Shown one piece after another: positions 49,770 to 60,560 of a stretch of 64,000 nt of DNA (its first letter is position 1; every line of letters starts with the position of its first letter). Source of the stretch: Isoetes taiwanensis (taxonomy: Eukaryota; Streptophyta; Lycopodiopsida; Isoetales; Isoetaceae); assembly GCA_021234155.1 (NCBI GenBank), contig JAJEKV010000210.1, forward strand, positions 157,501 to 221,500, read 5' to 3'. The translations under genes and the position numbers were made by a program. Under the pieces are notes generated by a model. That model worked only from the letters and a program-made list of their open reading frames with translations, did not search any database and was not told where the DNA came from.

Positions 49770-50301
49770 AGAAAGGTATCATCTGCATACTGATTAATAA
49801 TTTCTTGAGAGCCATTTTCCATAGGAAGACCCCTGATCACATCATCCTCAGCAGCACTAGAAAATAATTGTGAAAGCACCTCTGCCACTATTGTAAAAAG
49901 CAATGGAGCCAAGGGGCAACCTTGACGAACTCCTCTACCAACAGGAAAGACAACAGAGGGCTCTCCCTGGAAGAGTACGGTAGATCTTGCTGAAGTATGC
50001 AACTTCATGACATCTCTTGTGAATGGGATACCAAACCCTAAAGCCAATAAACACTTCTCTAAAAAACCCCAATCCACACTGTCATATGCCTTGGCAAAGT
50101 CAAGTTTGAGATACACAATACGATGGGCCTTTAGCCTTGCCCAATACATACCTTCATAGGTCACGCAACATTATCAAGAATACACCTTCCAGGCAAGAAC
50201 CCAGTTTGGGTGGACGAAATTGACTCAGCAAGAACAACACACAACTTCTCTGCTAGAGCTTTCGCAAAAATCTTATACACTGTAGAAAGCAATGTTATAG
50301 G
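49770..50301 (-). pseudogene. LINE-B ORF2, reverse transcriptase core
   Basis: Between the two insertions lies ITLLSTVYKIFAKALAEKL, TQTGFLPGRCILDNVA, then (after a small break near 50161) YLKLDFAKAYDSVDWGFLEK, VGRGVRQGCPLAPLLF and IINQYADDTFLF. These are the standard RT boxes of plant L1, with the YADD catalytic motif intact. The frame is cut on one side by the DNA transposon and on the other by LINE-C. Confidence 0.88.
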
Positions 50302-50333
50302 AGGGTGAAAGTATGCTTTGGTGGGTAGCAAAA
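50302..50333 (+). repeat. Left terminal inverted repeat of the 7.7 kb transposon
   Basis: Begins (A)GGGTGAAAGTATGCTTTGG and ends in GGGTAGCAAAA. Just inside it, TACATTTTTTCCCACCC is repeated twice in direct orientation (50369-50408). Confidence 0.85.
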
Positions 50334-50653
50334 AAAAAGCGACCAAAGACCAGACCAAAGACCCAAAATACATTTTTTCCCACCCGTCATACATTTTTTC
50401 CCACCCTTCACCTATATAGTACCACCTATATTCTGCGCCTCTATTCGTCTAGCCGGCGGTTTGTTTATACAATCATTACGCATTTTGCCCCTGATAATGA
50501 AAGCGACCCCGCAATAACTGGAACCACTAGACAAGCGAGCGAACTTTGAATTTGTGTTTTTCCAAATCTCTCTTCCCCAACTTTCTCTCTACTCGGCCAA
50601 GCAACCCGCTGAATTTGGCTTTCGGTTCCACTTTATACAAAACAGATCAACCA

Positions 50654-52600
50654 TGGTAAAGAAGGTGATTGATCCGCCGGGCTCAGCGGTAATTCCAACG
50701 GAACCCATTATCCGGGTAAGCAAAAGCAACAAAACAAAATTTCAATGGGTTTAGGGTTCAACCACGATTTAATTCGATTTTCTTGCATTCTTCCAGGCCG
50801 AAGAAACGTTCCCTTAAGACCGGACCTAGCTGATTGCGAACGAAGAAGACTTCCATGCGTATGCAGGTGCTAAGCGAGGGCGTTCATCCCTCTCAATTTG
50901 AGCACGGACCACCTCATTTCTGCGGCAGAGTACAATGAAGTTTGGGATACCAGCGGGGTCATTCTGGCAAAACTTCCATTGACAAGGTGAGGCGAGAGCA
51001 CGAAGAAGCTCTAATAGAGCTTCGAGCAAAAATATACCGGGACGGGTTGAAGAACAGAGAAGTTAGAAAAGACTAAATTATCATACCTATTTGCATTCAA
51101 TAGCGCCTTCGAGCAAAGCGGGATCCACGAAGTTCAAGGTTAATTGGGCGCGATTGCGCAAAGAGTAGAGCCCTACGGCGACAAGGTTAAAAGTGAACCG
51201 CAAGCGGTGCTCCGACTAAGCGAGGGCAGAGGCCAGCAAATCTCGACAAACCCACATTTTTGAAAGCATAGCGAAAGGCCGGTTTCAGGAGGCGCGGTAT
51301 TAAATTAGAAGGGAGGTGATCCATTAGGAGCTTTTACCGTGCCCAACAGCTTACCGGCTTATGGGGAGAACATATCACGCTGGAAGTCCTATGCAAAGAT
51401 TTGCGGGGAAACCCTAGACACGCTTGGGGCTGATTTAGTCTCCAAGAAGGAGCTAGTTGTCCAGTCCAGGCTAAAGGGAGCTTTCTTCTTGGCCGGAAGA
51501 GAAATTGCAGAAAATTAAAGACAACATCTCACGTCTTCAAGCGATCCACGAGGTCACGATCTTTGGTGCCTCTGTTGAGCCTACTGAGCTTGGAGAGAGA
51601 GAAAGACATGGCAGTACATGCTCAAAGCCCTTGTTGAAATGGGGGTGGCCCAATAGATGAGGGATAGTTCAACGGTGGCCACTATAGGCTGCCGAGGTTG
51701 CAAACTAACTTGAAGTGCAACTTGCAAAAGCCAAGCGGCATTTACTGAATCTCAACAGGCTTAGGGAACTTACAAGGAGAGGCCGGGCCGGCTTGTGAGC
51801 ATCTATCCTGTGACATTGGGTTGCCAATTGGAGATGAGGGCGATGCTCCACATGCGGGCGGCATTCGGGATGATTACACCCTAAGTCCGAAGGCTGAAAT
51901 GTGGCCGCGTATATCATGTCATTTGCACGAGTTTGCTTATGGAGAAGACACCTTGCCTCGAATGCTCGAAAGCAGTTCAGCGAGGGCTTAGTGGAGGAAT
52001 TGGGGAAGGCAGTCAAGCGGGAACCCTTACGCCGGGGCAGCACACAAACAAATAGTTGAGACAATTGACCTAGATGAGGTGGTAGCTACAACTCCGGATA
52101 TCAACGGGGAAAAGGAAGCATGTCAAAACACCTCTTAGTAAAGGACCCCAGGACACAAGTCTACAAGGACTTCGAACTCCACAAGCAAGAACAGCCAAAA
52201 AGGTACACGTTTGTTTCTGAAGTGGGTACATTAGAAGCGCCCATAGAGAAAGGAATGTGAAGCGGCAGCGAAGGCAAGCGGTCCGTGACACATTGCGGCA
52301 CTGAAAGCATCGTGCAAAAGACACCAACACGGTCCAAAGCGGATTCCAGTGGTTCCGGACGATCTTTGAGAAATACAATATAGTTCCAAATTCTGCGGCA
52401 ACCTCTACAAAGGCCTCCTCTAACACTTGTTGATGCGAGGCGGACAAGGATGTTGAAGACCGAATATAGTGGATAAGCGGTGAACAAGGTTGTGAGGCGA
52501 ATCACAAGACTCACAAGGTCCGGGACCAAAAAAGGTCCTGGGCCCGAAGTGAGGGGTGAGTCAGGATGATTCGGTTGATGAGGATGTGCCTATAGGCGTG
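50654..52600 (+). pseudogene. Transposon plus-strand coding-like region, unrecognised
   Basis: A possible first exon starts at the ATG at 50654 (MVKKVIDPPGSAVIPTEPII). It ends at a plausible donor (CCGG/GTAAGC), and AEETFP follows a CAG acceptor near 50798. Farther on, broken frames give EEKLQKIKDNISRLQAIHEV with TIFGASVEPTELGERE near 51500-51600, then YMLKALVEMGVAQ one frame over. No domain is recognised. The many single-base shifts and stops mean it is decayed or badly sequenced. It could be an accessory transposon protein or a captured gene. Confidence 0.45.
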
Positions 52601-54400
52601 GCACTAGGAAAAAAAAAAATTTGTCTAATGTAATTTATATGTACTTTCGTTTGGGGCCAATTTTGTTTGCACAAGACTTGGCAAAGCGATCGATTAAAAG
52701 GTTTTTGTGTAATACCATAATATATGTTTTTTCCCCATTGTGTCCTTGTAAAATTTGTTTGAGAGTTTCAACCTAGGGATCAATATGCATTTGCATGCGA
52801 GAAGGAGAAGGCGACCACAAGTGGTGCTTTTCTTGAATCGAGGAAATTTTGAAGATAGTGAGAGAACCAGACGGATAATGAAGAAACCAAAGTGCAAAAC
52901 AAACTCTTACATATAAAAGGTGCAATCAATATTTAAGTTCAAGCGGTTATTTTACTTGTCTTATTTCACTTGGCATAATGTCTGCCGGTTTAGGTTGGTA
53001 ATTGTAGCACCACTTTTGATTTTTGCGAGGAGACCAAGGACCCTAAGCCACCACTTGGTGCGGGTTCGCGATAGCCGAGGAAACACCCATACATTGGGGA
53101 CAGGGAGATACTAGTAAGGATGTATCTAGCTATGGCTATCGGCACTCTCCATCACACGGTAGCAAAGATAAACCCGAGTCCGCGAAGTCGCGGCAACTTC
53201 CAAAGACGTCGGATATCCAAAGATCCGGCCAAAGACAAAGCCGCGATGCGGCGACCATCGGCGGTGGTTGCAAACGTCGAGGATGGACACCCAGACGGAA
53301 GTGCATGGTGCTTGACATAAATGGTGTAATCGGGCAACGCACGACACACAGAGGAGAATGAATCAAAAAATCTTGCATCCACCACAAACGAACCATGTTG
53401 TAAAAGAAACTACAAGTAAGTACCTCATTTGCGGACCAGGGGTATCATGAGTTTGTGGAGTGGGCATTGCTGAGAGGTTTGATGTTGTGATTTGGAGTGC
53501 TTCTCTACCCGGAATATAAGGGATATGGTGGATGCATTGTTCCACGATCCTGCCACGATTCTTGAAGATATATGGTCAAGAGCATTGCTATGCATGCGAG
53601 CATCAACCAAACCTGAGAAAAGCAACTATTTTTCAAGGAGTTGAAGGTTGTTCTTGAGGATTTTCCTCAATATCATGGTATGATTTTCTTGGTTGATGAT
53701 GACCGCACAAAGGGTTTCTAAACCCGCACACACAACCGTTCTGTTATGCCTTTCAAGGGGCAAAGAAGAGGACAATTTTTGCGAAGTTTGTGTGTCCGGC
53801 TTTGGAATACTTGGCCTCTCATACAGTCTGAGAAAGCGATCTCACAAATTGATTTCAGCGATGCATGGTTGGCCCAGGAGGCGATTTGCGATCTTTGGAT
53901 TCTTGTCTCAACAACTACCTTGTCTCGACCTACTATATCCTCAATGCTCCTATTGAAGTACAAAGGCATTTCTTTGGGCACCCTTCTGGCGGCGAGCATA
54001 GATTTGAGGACCGATGACTTATGAAGTAACCATTGTACACTACTTTTTGTAATATATGCGAGATTACTTTGTGTTATATCTTGAGTATTGAGTGATCTTG
54101 TAAGATGTCTCAAATGTTGAGTGTACAATTTTTCGTAATATATATCAAGCTTACTCGCAATACTACAAGCATTGTTTCGATTACTAAAATACTCCAATAC
54201 TGACACTACTACAAGCATTGTTTCCAATACTAAAAGACTCCAATACTCACAAGCATTGTCTCAATATAATGATCAAAATTTGAGACAAGTACACAAGTAA
54301 CTTCAGACTGTTAAAATGATAAAACAACTAGGTCAAAGCATATTCAACCTTCATATGGCGGTGTCAAGGATCATCGGTGAGTAGCCTGATCAAGGGAAAA
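52601..54400. other. Central part of the transposon, no clear gene
   Basis: Short frames on both strands, for example 53746-54024 plus (MPFKGQRRGQFLRSLCVRLW...) and 54227-53718 minus, overlap each other and neither is recognisable. Around 53150-53340 the sequence is CpG-rich. Text near 54030-54260 repeats AATACT/ACAAGCATTGTTTC motifs. Confidence 0.4.
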
Positions 54401-57400
54401 TCTGTTAGTAGTGGGGAATCGATTCATCTCAAACTTGATGGCTGATACGTGATGGCTATCTTTGGAAGGTCGGACCTTTGTCTTCAAGTAGCTCCCAAGT
54501 ACCATCGGGCTGGAATGACATAGTACAAACCAGCCAACACATGTTCATCGACATTGAAGGTCGACCCGGCTATCCTTGACAATTACGTCAAGGATATGCC
54601 TCGGCTTAACACATTTGACCACATAGAAATCTGCATTCTCTGATTTCCCTCCTCATTTCTAGCAAACAAAGTTATCACCTTCCTCTATGTTTCCACTAAG
54701 CCATTCTCCATCACCTTCAAAAATGCCTCATCGATTTCGTCTTGATTACCTTCACCCGATGGACTTTTCGGCTTTAGAGTAACATATTTCCAATTCTTTA
54801 ACCTCTGCTTGTTCACACAAGATGACCGGTTTCCTTTCAAGCGGTTACCACGAAACAACTTAAACCTCTATGAGCCACCCTTGTGCTTGATTTGGCCAAG
54901 TATGTCACGATCTTTGTGTATTTCAGCCGTCCCTTCTACCACAGCCACGGTCCAGGCCCGGTCTGTCCTATCAACATCATCCTTTCCAATGAACCAAAGT
55001 GCGCAAAAAAGCCGGCCAACAACTATTGCGGTTCACATACGATCTGAGAGGCACATTCTGACATTACACGGCCGGATAAAAGCGGATAAAAGCACTTTGT
55101 GAAGCGGATGAAAGCGCGTTAAAAGCGGATGAATGCGGATGAAAGCATATTACCTCTTGATGTCCCGTTCTTTGGCACCTTCATTCCAACTCATGGCGAA
55201 TTCCACGGGCATCGGCGGCACCCTAAATCTCACTCCATCATACTTGGCTGCTCTCTGGTGAATGCCCTTTGAGGGACTGCCCCTTGCCCATCGTGCTCTC
55301 CTTACCATGGGCTGTCCCAAAGAAATTCCATATTATTTCCTTCCCTAGCTCGTGGTGATATCTTGGTAGGAAATAGAATGGTGAGGCGATTTGAATTGGC
55401 TAGAACAACCATCGACCAAACTATATGCTGGAGAATTCTACACCATTTGATACTAGCCATGAATTGTGCTTTCTAAGGCGGTGTTGCACAAAAGAGTGTC
55501 ATGAATCTTGTCATCACTCAAGTAAAAATGGGTTTCCTTCAATAGCTTTCTGATCCAGGAGTTGTAACGTCCATCCTATCGTGATGTGGGCCGAGAATTG
55601 TTATTTGGTCATTGTGCCAATCTTTGGCTTTGAACCTCCCTTTGTATTTTGATCTTTGTAATTCTCGGCAAAATCAATTCTGAAACAATGGTGCCATCTT
55701 GGATATTGTCCAAGCACCTCTTGAATTGCATGGCACGCCACCTAGCCCCTGTAATTGTGTGACACGAATATCTTCAGCGTGGAACACGGATATGAAATGA
55801 AAGCCTTCTTGCTGCCGTTCTCTTGTAAGACAATCTAAGAAGCGGCTTTGGTCCTTTCTTTTTTCCCCTTGCCATTTGAGGGTCTCATCTTGTCTTGCGA
55901 CTTCGGTGTCCCACCAATTTGCCTTGGATTTCTTACTTTTGTTTCCCTTCTTCTCAACTTGTCTTTGCGGCGGCTTGGTGTGTCCTACCGGTACCTTGGA
56001 TTTCTTACTTTTGTTTCCATTCTTCTCGGCTTGTGCTTTGCTTGACTTCCGCCGTGTCCCACCAGCTACCTTGGACTTCTTACTTTGGTTTCCTTCTTGG
56101 TGGCATTAGATCTTTTCTTTCTGGCGCCACGGCACTTCCTTAATTGCTTGTTTACGCAACTCCATCGGCTTCTTCTCGTCTCCTTTGGAATCGTAACAAG
56201 GTGCGTAGCATAAAAAAGAAGATCGGTATAGTTGAAAGCACAAAAGCGATGGTCGGTAGCATGGCGGCACATATCAGCATGCTTCAGCAAACAATAAAGA
56301 GAGTATTACCTTTTCAAACGTCTTCCATTCAAGCAAGAACTCGTGATTCTCTCTTTCTCTTGGACATATAGGAAGACTTTTCGTGCCACACGCCGACATA
56401 TGCATCAAAAGCGGTCATGTTTATACCATTCTTCACCCTGCGCTCTTGTTGCAAACCCACGACCCTCGAGCTCATTTGGTTGAGTCATCACATTATGTTG
56501 GTGGCGGACACTTCTCACCAGGTCCACAGACCTCGCAGGTGCACTTGCACTCTTCACCATGGAATCCAGTTTTCGCTGACCTTAATGCATTCAGTGCTAC
56601 CCTGGCATACTCCAACTTCATATGGTATATGCAACAACAGGTTTCCCTTTCTGATACTTTCTTCACATAAATAGGCTTCAACTTCGAGAAAGCCTTTAAG
56701 CAAGCGGGGTGTTCGGGATGTCCCTTTTGTATTGTTGATATAGGCTGCGGTGAATGGTGGCCTTTGGTTAGAAATAGCGAGAAAAAAAGTTTGTATGGAA
56801 ACTTATACATTGTGTGACCTCGAGGAAGGTGCAAAGGGATAAGAAATTCGGGCTTGACTCTCCAGCGGTGTTCACAACATCTTTCTTGCAAGGAGGACTT
56901 CTGCTTTGTTTTCTTTCGAAATACGTTATGCTTTGCTGGCAAGCGCGGGGGTGAAGAATCGCACCTCAACCTCTTTTGAAGCGGACCACGGACCATTTCC
57001 AAGGAAGGCTTCCGATTTTCTTAATGCAGCAGTTGCAATTGTTGACCTCATGCAACCTATCATAAGAAATATTGCACATGTATCAATGAACATATCCCAG
57101 CCAGCATCACTCAGCAGATACAAGCACTTGAAAGCATGAAGAAGCACAGGCATGAAGACAAGAAATAGATGTACCTAACAGCCCTGCCATAGTGGAATTG
57201 CATCTGAATTTGTGGAAGAAGCCATCACAAGTGTTGAGGTTCTGGCTCTCCAAATATCATGGTTCCTTAGCCTCTTTGTGGCTGCCATTGTCTGTTTCAA
57301 GTTGTTGAGCGGCACTCCCGCTGCCTTGCACTCCTTTGGATTTGGCAAAAGTCGGGTTCGAGATTTCCATTTAGGTGGTGATGAACCACCCTCTTCATCA

Positions 57401-57823
57401 CATCAGCCTTGAGTTCGGTGAATGCTTTTTGGTGAGCTTATTGAAGTAATCAACTACTTGCTTGGCTATTTCTTGCTCGTCTCATGCTCGGATCCTCCAG
57501 TTCAACCATTTGCTCTTTTCATCTTATTCCTTAATCGTATTTCTCTTTTTCTCTGCATCCAATTTCTTGTAAATTGCGAGGAAACTGGATCTTCACGTGA
57601 TATTTCTGTGTTGGATTGACATCCAACAAATTTGGAATTTCTTGTATTGGGATTCATCGGGCCGAAAATCCAATGCTAAGCGTGATTGCCTCCAGGCGGT
57701 ATCGAGGGCGCCATGAAATTCGAGAGAGGGAGGATAATTGAATTGGAGGAGAATTTTGCGGCCCATGGCGAAGTAATCAATTTGCAACGTACTACCACAC
57801 CACTTTCGGCGAAAATCCAGCAA
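54400..57823 (-). pseudogene. Transposase of the 7.7 kb transposon (DFAENY-type), frame-broken
   Basis: Minus-strand pieces in order: a start region (MGRKILLQFNYPPSLEFHGA, from about 57763); a Cys-rich box RETCCCIYHMKLEYARVALN (about 56650-56590) followed by HGEECKCTCEVCGPGEKC; Lys-rich tandem repeats (about 56090-55880); DFAENYKDQ (55675-55651); KDWHNDQITILG (55623-55590); LVDGCSSQFKS (55420-55388); WNFFGTAHGK (55330-55302) and, one base out of frame, HDGQGA (about 55290-55272). A C-terminal part includes RTDRAWTVAVVEG, QRLKNWKYVTLKPKSPSGEG and MENGLVE. The spaced D residues and HGKG/DGxG context suggest a DDE-type catalytic core, by inference. At least five frameshifts or stops intervene. 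Confidence 0.65.
55880..56100 (-). repeat. Three Lys-rich coding tandem repeats in the transposase gene
   Basis: Three units of about 70 bp, translating on the minus strand to GNKSKKSKVPVGHTKPPQRQ-like and KSKVAGGTRRKSSKAQAEK-like text. On the plus strand each has (C/T)ACCTTGGA(C/T)TTCTTACTTT with TGTTTCC or GGTTTCC. It could act as a basic nuclear-localisation or DNA-binding linker. Confidence 0.75.
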
Positions 57824-57859
57824 AAACCCACAATCATTATCCTAACGGTTCATTCGTGA

Positions 57860-57986
57860 GGTGGGCGTGTTAGTACATGAAGGGCGAAAAAATGGCAGGC
57901 GATTCGCTTAAAGCACCCAAATTAAGCAAAAGCGGGGGTGCTTTAAAGCGAACTAAAACCCCGCTATAAGCATCGTCGGGACGATG
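57860..57986. repeat. Subterminal hairpins at the right end of the transposon
   Basis: AAGCATCGTC (57968-57977) and its exact inverse GACGATGCTT (57980-57989) form a 10 bp stem with a 2-base loop, overlapping the start of the right inverted repeat. Next to it, AAAGCACCC pairs with GGGTGCTTT and AGCGGGG with CCCCGCT. Such subterminal structure is typical of transposase binding regions. Confidence 0.75.
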
Positions 57987-58017
57987 CTTTTGCTACCCAC
58001 CAAAGATACTTTCACCC
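57986..58017 (-). repeat. Right terminal inverted repeat of the 7.7 kb transposon
   Basis: TTTTGCTACCCACCAAAGAT then ACTTTCACCC, the inverse of the left end at 50303-50333. Confidence 0.85.
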
Positions 58018-59581
58018 AGGCGCCAATCCGAAATGGTCTTGGGCTCTTTACACTTGGGAATGAGGGAAATAGCACTGTGTTAAGAATTTTGTCCAAACTT
58101 ACGTATCTTCTAAATTCACAAAATGCATTATATATATCATCTCAATCCACTCCCAATATTCTTGAAAAATTCTCTTTGGAAAACCATCAAGACACGGACA
58201 TTTTCCTTTCTCCAATAGGTGAGCATTTGCGCCCTAGATCGTCTCTAGTGATATTTGTCTCTAAAATTGAGCGTTGCTGAAAAACAATGGAATGCACTTT
58301 AGTTAACCACAACTGATTGCATGTCCTCCGAAATGGTAAGCGATGTCGAGCAAAGAATACTTGCAAAATGATTATGTAGGTCTTTCGCTTTAGGTGCCGG
58401 ATCAAAAACCTCAGAGCCATCGGGGGAGGCGAGAGAGAGTTAATAGAAGTAGCCATCCTCCTCCATTTTGCCGCCCCTAAAAAGAAATGAGAACACCTAT
58501 CACCGGACTTAAACCATTGCAAACCACCTTCAACCCGCTCCGGTAACTACTTGCAGTCTCAATATCTTTAATTTCTTGTAAGATCTGTTTCTCTCTAATG
58601 CCGGAAGAAGGAATGTAGAGCTCTGCATATTTGTAACTCGATATAAAGGCTGTCAAATGACCTCTGGCCTCAACCACTTTCACGATGACCCCATTCCTTA
58701 GCAAAGGATTTGATCGCGCCCGCCATGGCGACTACAACCCCGACATCCCCCGGATGAAGCGAATGCCTCGCGGACCACGCATCTTTGACTGTTTTAAACT
58801 CTTCGTTCTTCAGATAACTAGTATTGAGCTTGAAAACTGTTTTAGTGGGCCTTCTATTATTTGCCAGCGCAGAAGAAAACCATTGTGGGTTGTGATCTGA
58901 AACGGAACTATCCAATAGATTAGTCCTGTGAAAAGGAAGTACCAAGCCAGCAGCAATAACATTATAATAGCCACGATCATGGCGAGCATAGGCTCTACCA
59001 TAATCCGTCCAACCATTACACCATGTGTATGACTGATCCCCATCAATTTCTGCCCATCCACACTCCAGCAGGAAACGTCGCCACTGTTCCCTCTCAAATC
59101 CTTGGATTACTTGTGATCCCCGACCACATCTATCAACTACGCTTCTACCATATTAAAGTCACCAACCATAAACCAAGCAACATTACTTCCAAGTCTAAGC
59201 ACCTTACTCATCAAAGAAGCCCATAAAGAACCCCTTTGACCCGGTTGATTATGAGCATAAACATTTACAATACCCCATTCCTGACCCTTATCCTGCCATT
59301 TCACAATAATCCAGCGACCAAACTTATCACCGAGTAAATGTCACATCAATAGAAGACCTCCAAGTAGTGAGAACCCGGCTTTAGATGAGTCAATTTTGCC
59401 GCCACCAAAACATTGTACTCACGACCTAGAATGGAAGCCGACTTTGTGTACATCACCTCTTCGACACTTGTGTTCTTGAAGGCAACAAAATCCATAGGAA
59501 ATTTAGATAAATAAAGGGACAATCGCTTCTTTTTTGCGGGGAAGAAGCAATGCCCCTAACATTCCATGACACAATATTCAT
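58018..59581 (-). pseudogene. LINE-B ORF2, endonuclease and pre-RT region
   Basis: The ATG at 59581 gives MNIVSWNVRGIASSPQKRSD, the L1 endonuclease N terminus. Further pieces are WSARHSLHPGDVG and FKLNTSYLKNEEF (58900-58740), the usual linker between endonuclease and RT, and SDHNPQWF with the catalytic SDH near 58890. The segment LIPKCKEPKTISDWR ends at the transposon junction (58018), matching the start of the RT finger region. Multiple stops and frameshifts occur throughout. Confidence 0.8.
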
Positions 59582-59675
59582 AATCTTGAGTTGGGATGTT
59601 CCATTTCCATACTCACTATCGCATGTCTACCACATCGGTCCCATGATATTCTTACGGGAGATCGCCCAACAAGTC

Positions 59676-60547
59676 CTAGAAAGTGGTAAGGGGAGCCTCC
59701 TCTGCTGTTTCCACCCTTCCATTGTGCTTTGCAATTCTTGGCGGGAGGAGAGCCTCCTCTCGCTCTATCCTCCCCATATTTTGTGCGGCTTCACCATGAG
59801 ACTCAAGTGGTGAGGAAGAGCCTTGGCTCCGCTCCAACCCTCCCATTTGCCTCTTACGTGGAAGTGACAACCTTTGAAACAAAGTGAGCATATTTGTTCC
59901 TTTGACTTTTTCAAACTCACTTTTGTCCATCCCGCTTGAACTTCGTTCTTGCCGTTCTTGTTCTATTTGAATCGAATGCAATTTAGCTGTGCTTGACATC
60001 ATCAAAAGAAGAGGGGAAGGAACACCGGTCGCCACACATTCTTTGGATTTGCACAAGACAGGGCTGAGAAGGAGAAGGGAGAGACACAAAGTGTGTAGAA
60101 GTATTGGGGATAGAAGCGGGAAGAGTGGCGTGAGGGGTATGGACATGTGGGGAAGAGCAACAGGATGATCCCTCTTAGCTCGAAAAGTTTGCAAACATTG
60201 CTAGTTGAGGAAATAAGAGGGCAAGGCCGAGGACCATTAAGCAATTTCAAGTCAAACTTAAGAAACATGGGGCCACTTTTAATTACAACAGACTCGGGCA
60301 AAGCATGACCAAGGGGAAGTGACACACAGATCTTTGCCCCATCAACAATGGAATGGGCCAAATGAGTGCCCAAACCATTAGCAATGTTAATGAGGAACTC
60401 GGGGACCAGCAAGTCAGGAGGAAGATTGGAGATTGAGAGCCAGCAAGGCATTTTCAAAGAATTGAGCATGTTGGGATTAAAACCTGGAGAATAAGACTGG
60501 TACAATATATAATCACTCCACATAGGATCAACCCCTCGTGCCACCAA
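59676..60547 (-). pseudogene. LINE-B ORF1 (DUF4283-type), frame-broken
   Basis: The first frame (60547-60002) reads GFNPNMLNSLKMPCWLSISN, PPDLLVPEFLINIANGLGTH and GAKICVSLPLGHALPESV. These match the second half of the DUF4283-like region seen in LINE-A ORF1 (LFFPIWLSLSN, PPKICISVNI). The zinc knuckle is shifted or lost. A second frame (60194-59676) is Ser/Glu-rich and would be the C-terminal tail. The N-terminal half is missing, so either the copy is 5'-truncated or it decayed beyond recognition. Confidence 0.72.
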
Positions 60548-60560
60548 CTGATCTGCTAAA

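Larger units (their letters stand above)
50302..58017. mobile_element. 7.7 kb DNA transposon with about 30 bp terminal inverted repeats, unassigned superfamily
   Basis: The left end GGGTGAAAGTATGCTTTGG continues as TGGGTAGCAAAA (50303-50333). It matches the reverse complement of the right end (57987-58017) with a one or two base difference. AGG flanks both ends (50299-50301 and 58018-58020), suggesting a 3 bp target-site duplication. The flanking LINE-B sequence joins across the element to give DWR + PITLL. Inside are a decayed minus-strand transposase gene (54400-57823) and a plus-strand coding-like region (50654-52600), convergent to it. The transposase motifs do not match hAT, MULE, CACTA, Mariner or PIF/Harbinger as I know them. 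Confidence 0.82.
44016..60560 (-). mobile_element. LINE-B: old L1-type LINE split by two later insertions
   Basis: Minus-strand order: ORF1 remnants (60547 to about 59680), endonuclease (59581 downward), pre-RT region to 58018, [DNA transposon 50302-58017], reverse transcriptase 50301-49770, [LINE-C 45772-49763], ORF2 C-terminal part (45771-44142), and a T-run at about 44016-44036 that is the poly(A) tail. Without the insertions the element would be about 4.8 kb. Both interruption points can be bridged to a sensible L1 frame (DWR/PITLL at the transposon and YADDTFLF/KADADNL at LINE-C). The 5' boundary near 60560 is approximate. Confidence 0.85.

Noticed and set aside
50302-58017. Assignment of the transposon to CACTA (3 bp duplication) or PIF/Harbinger
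   Set aside because: The termini do not start with CACTA or the PIF consensus and the protein motifs do not match those transposases.
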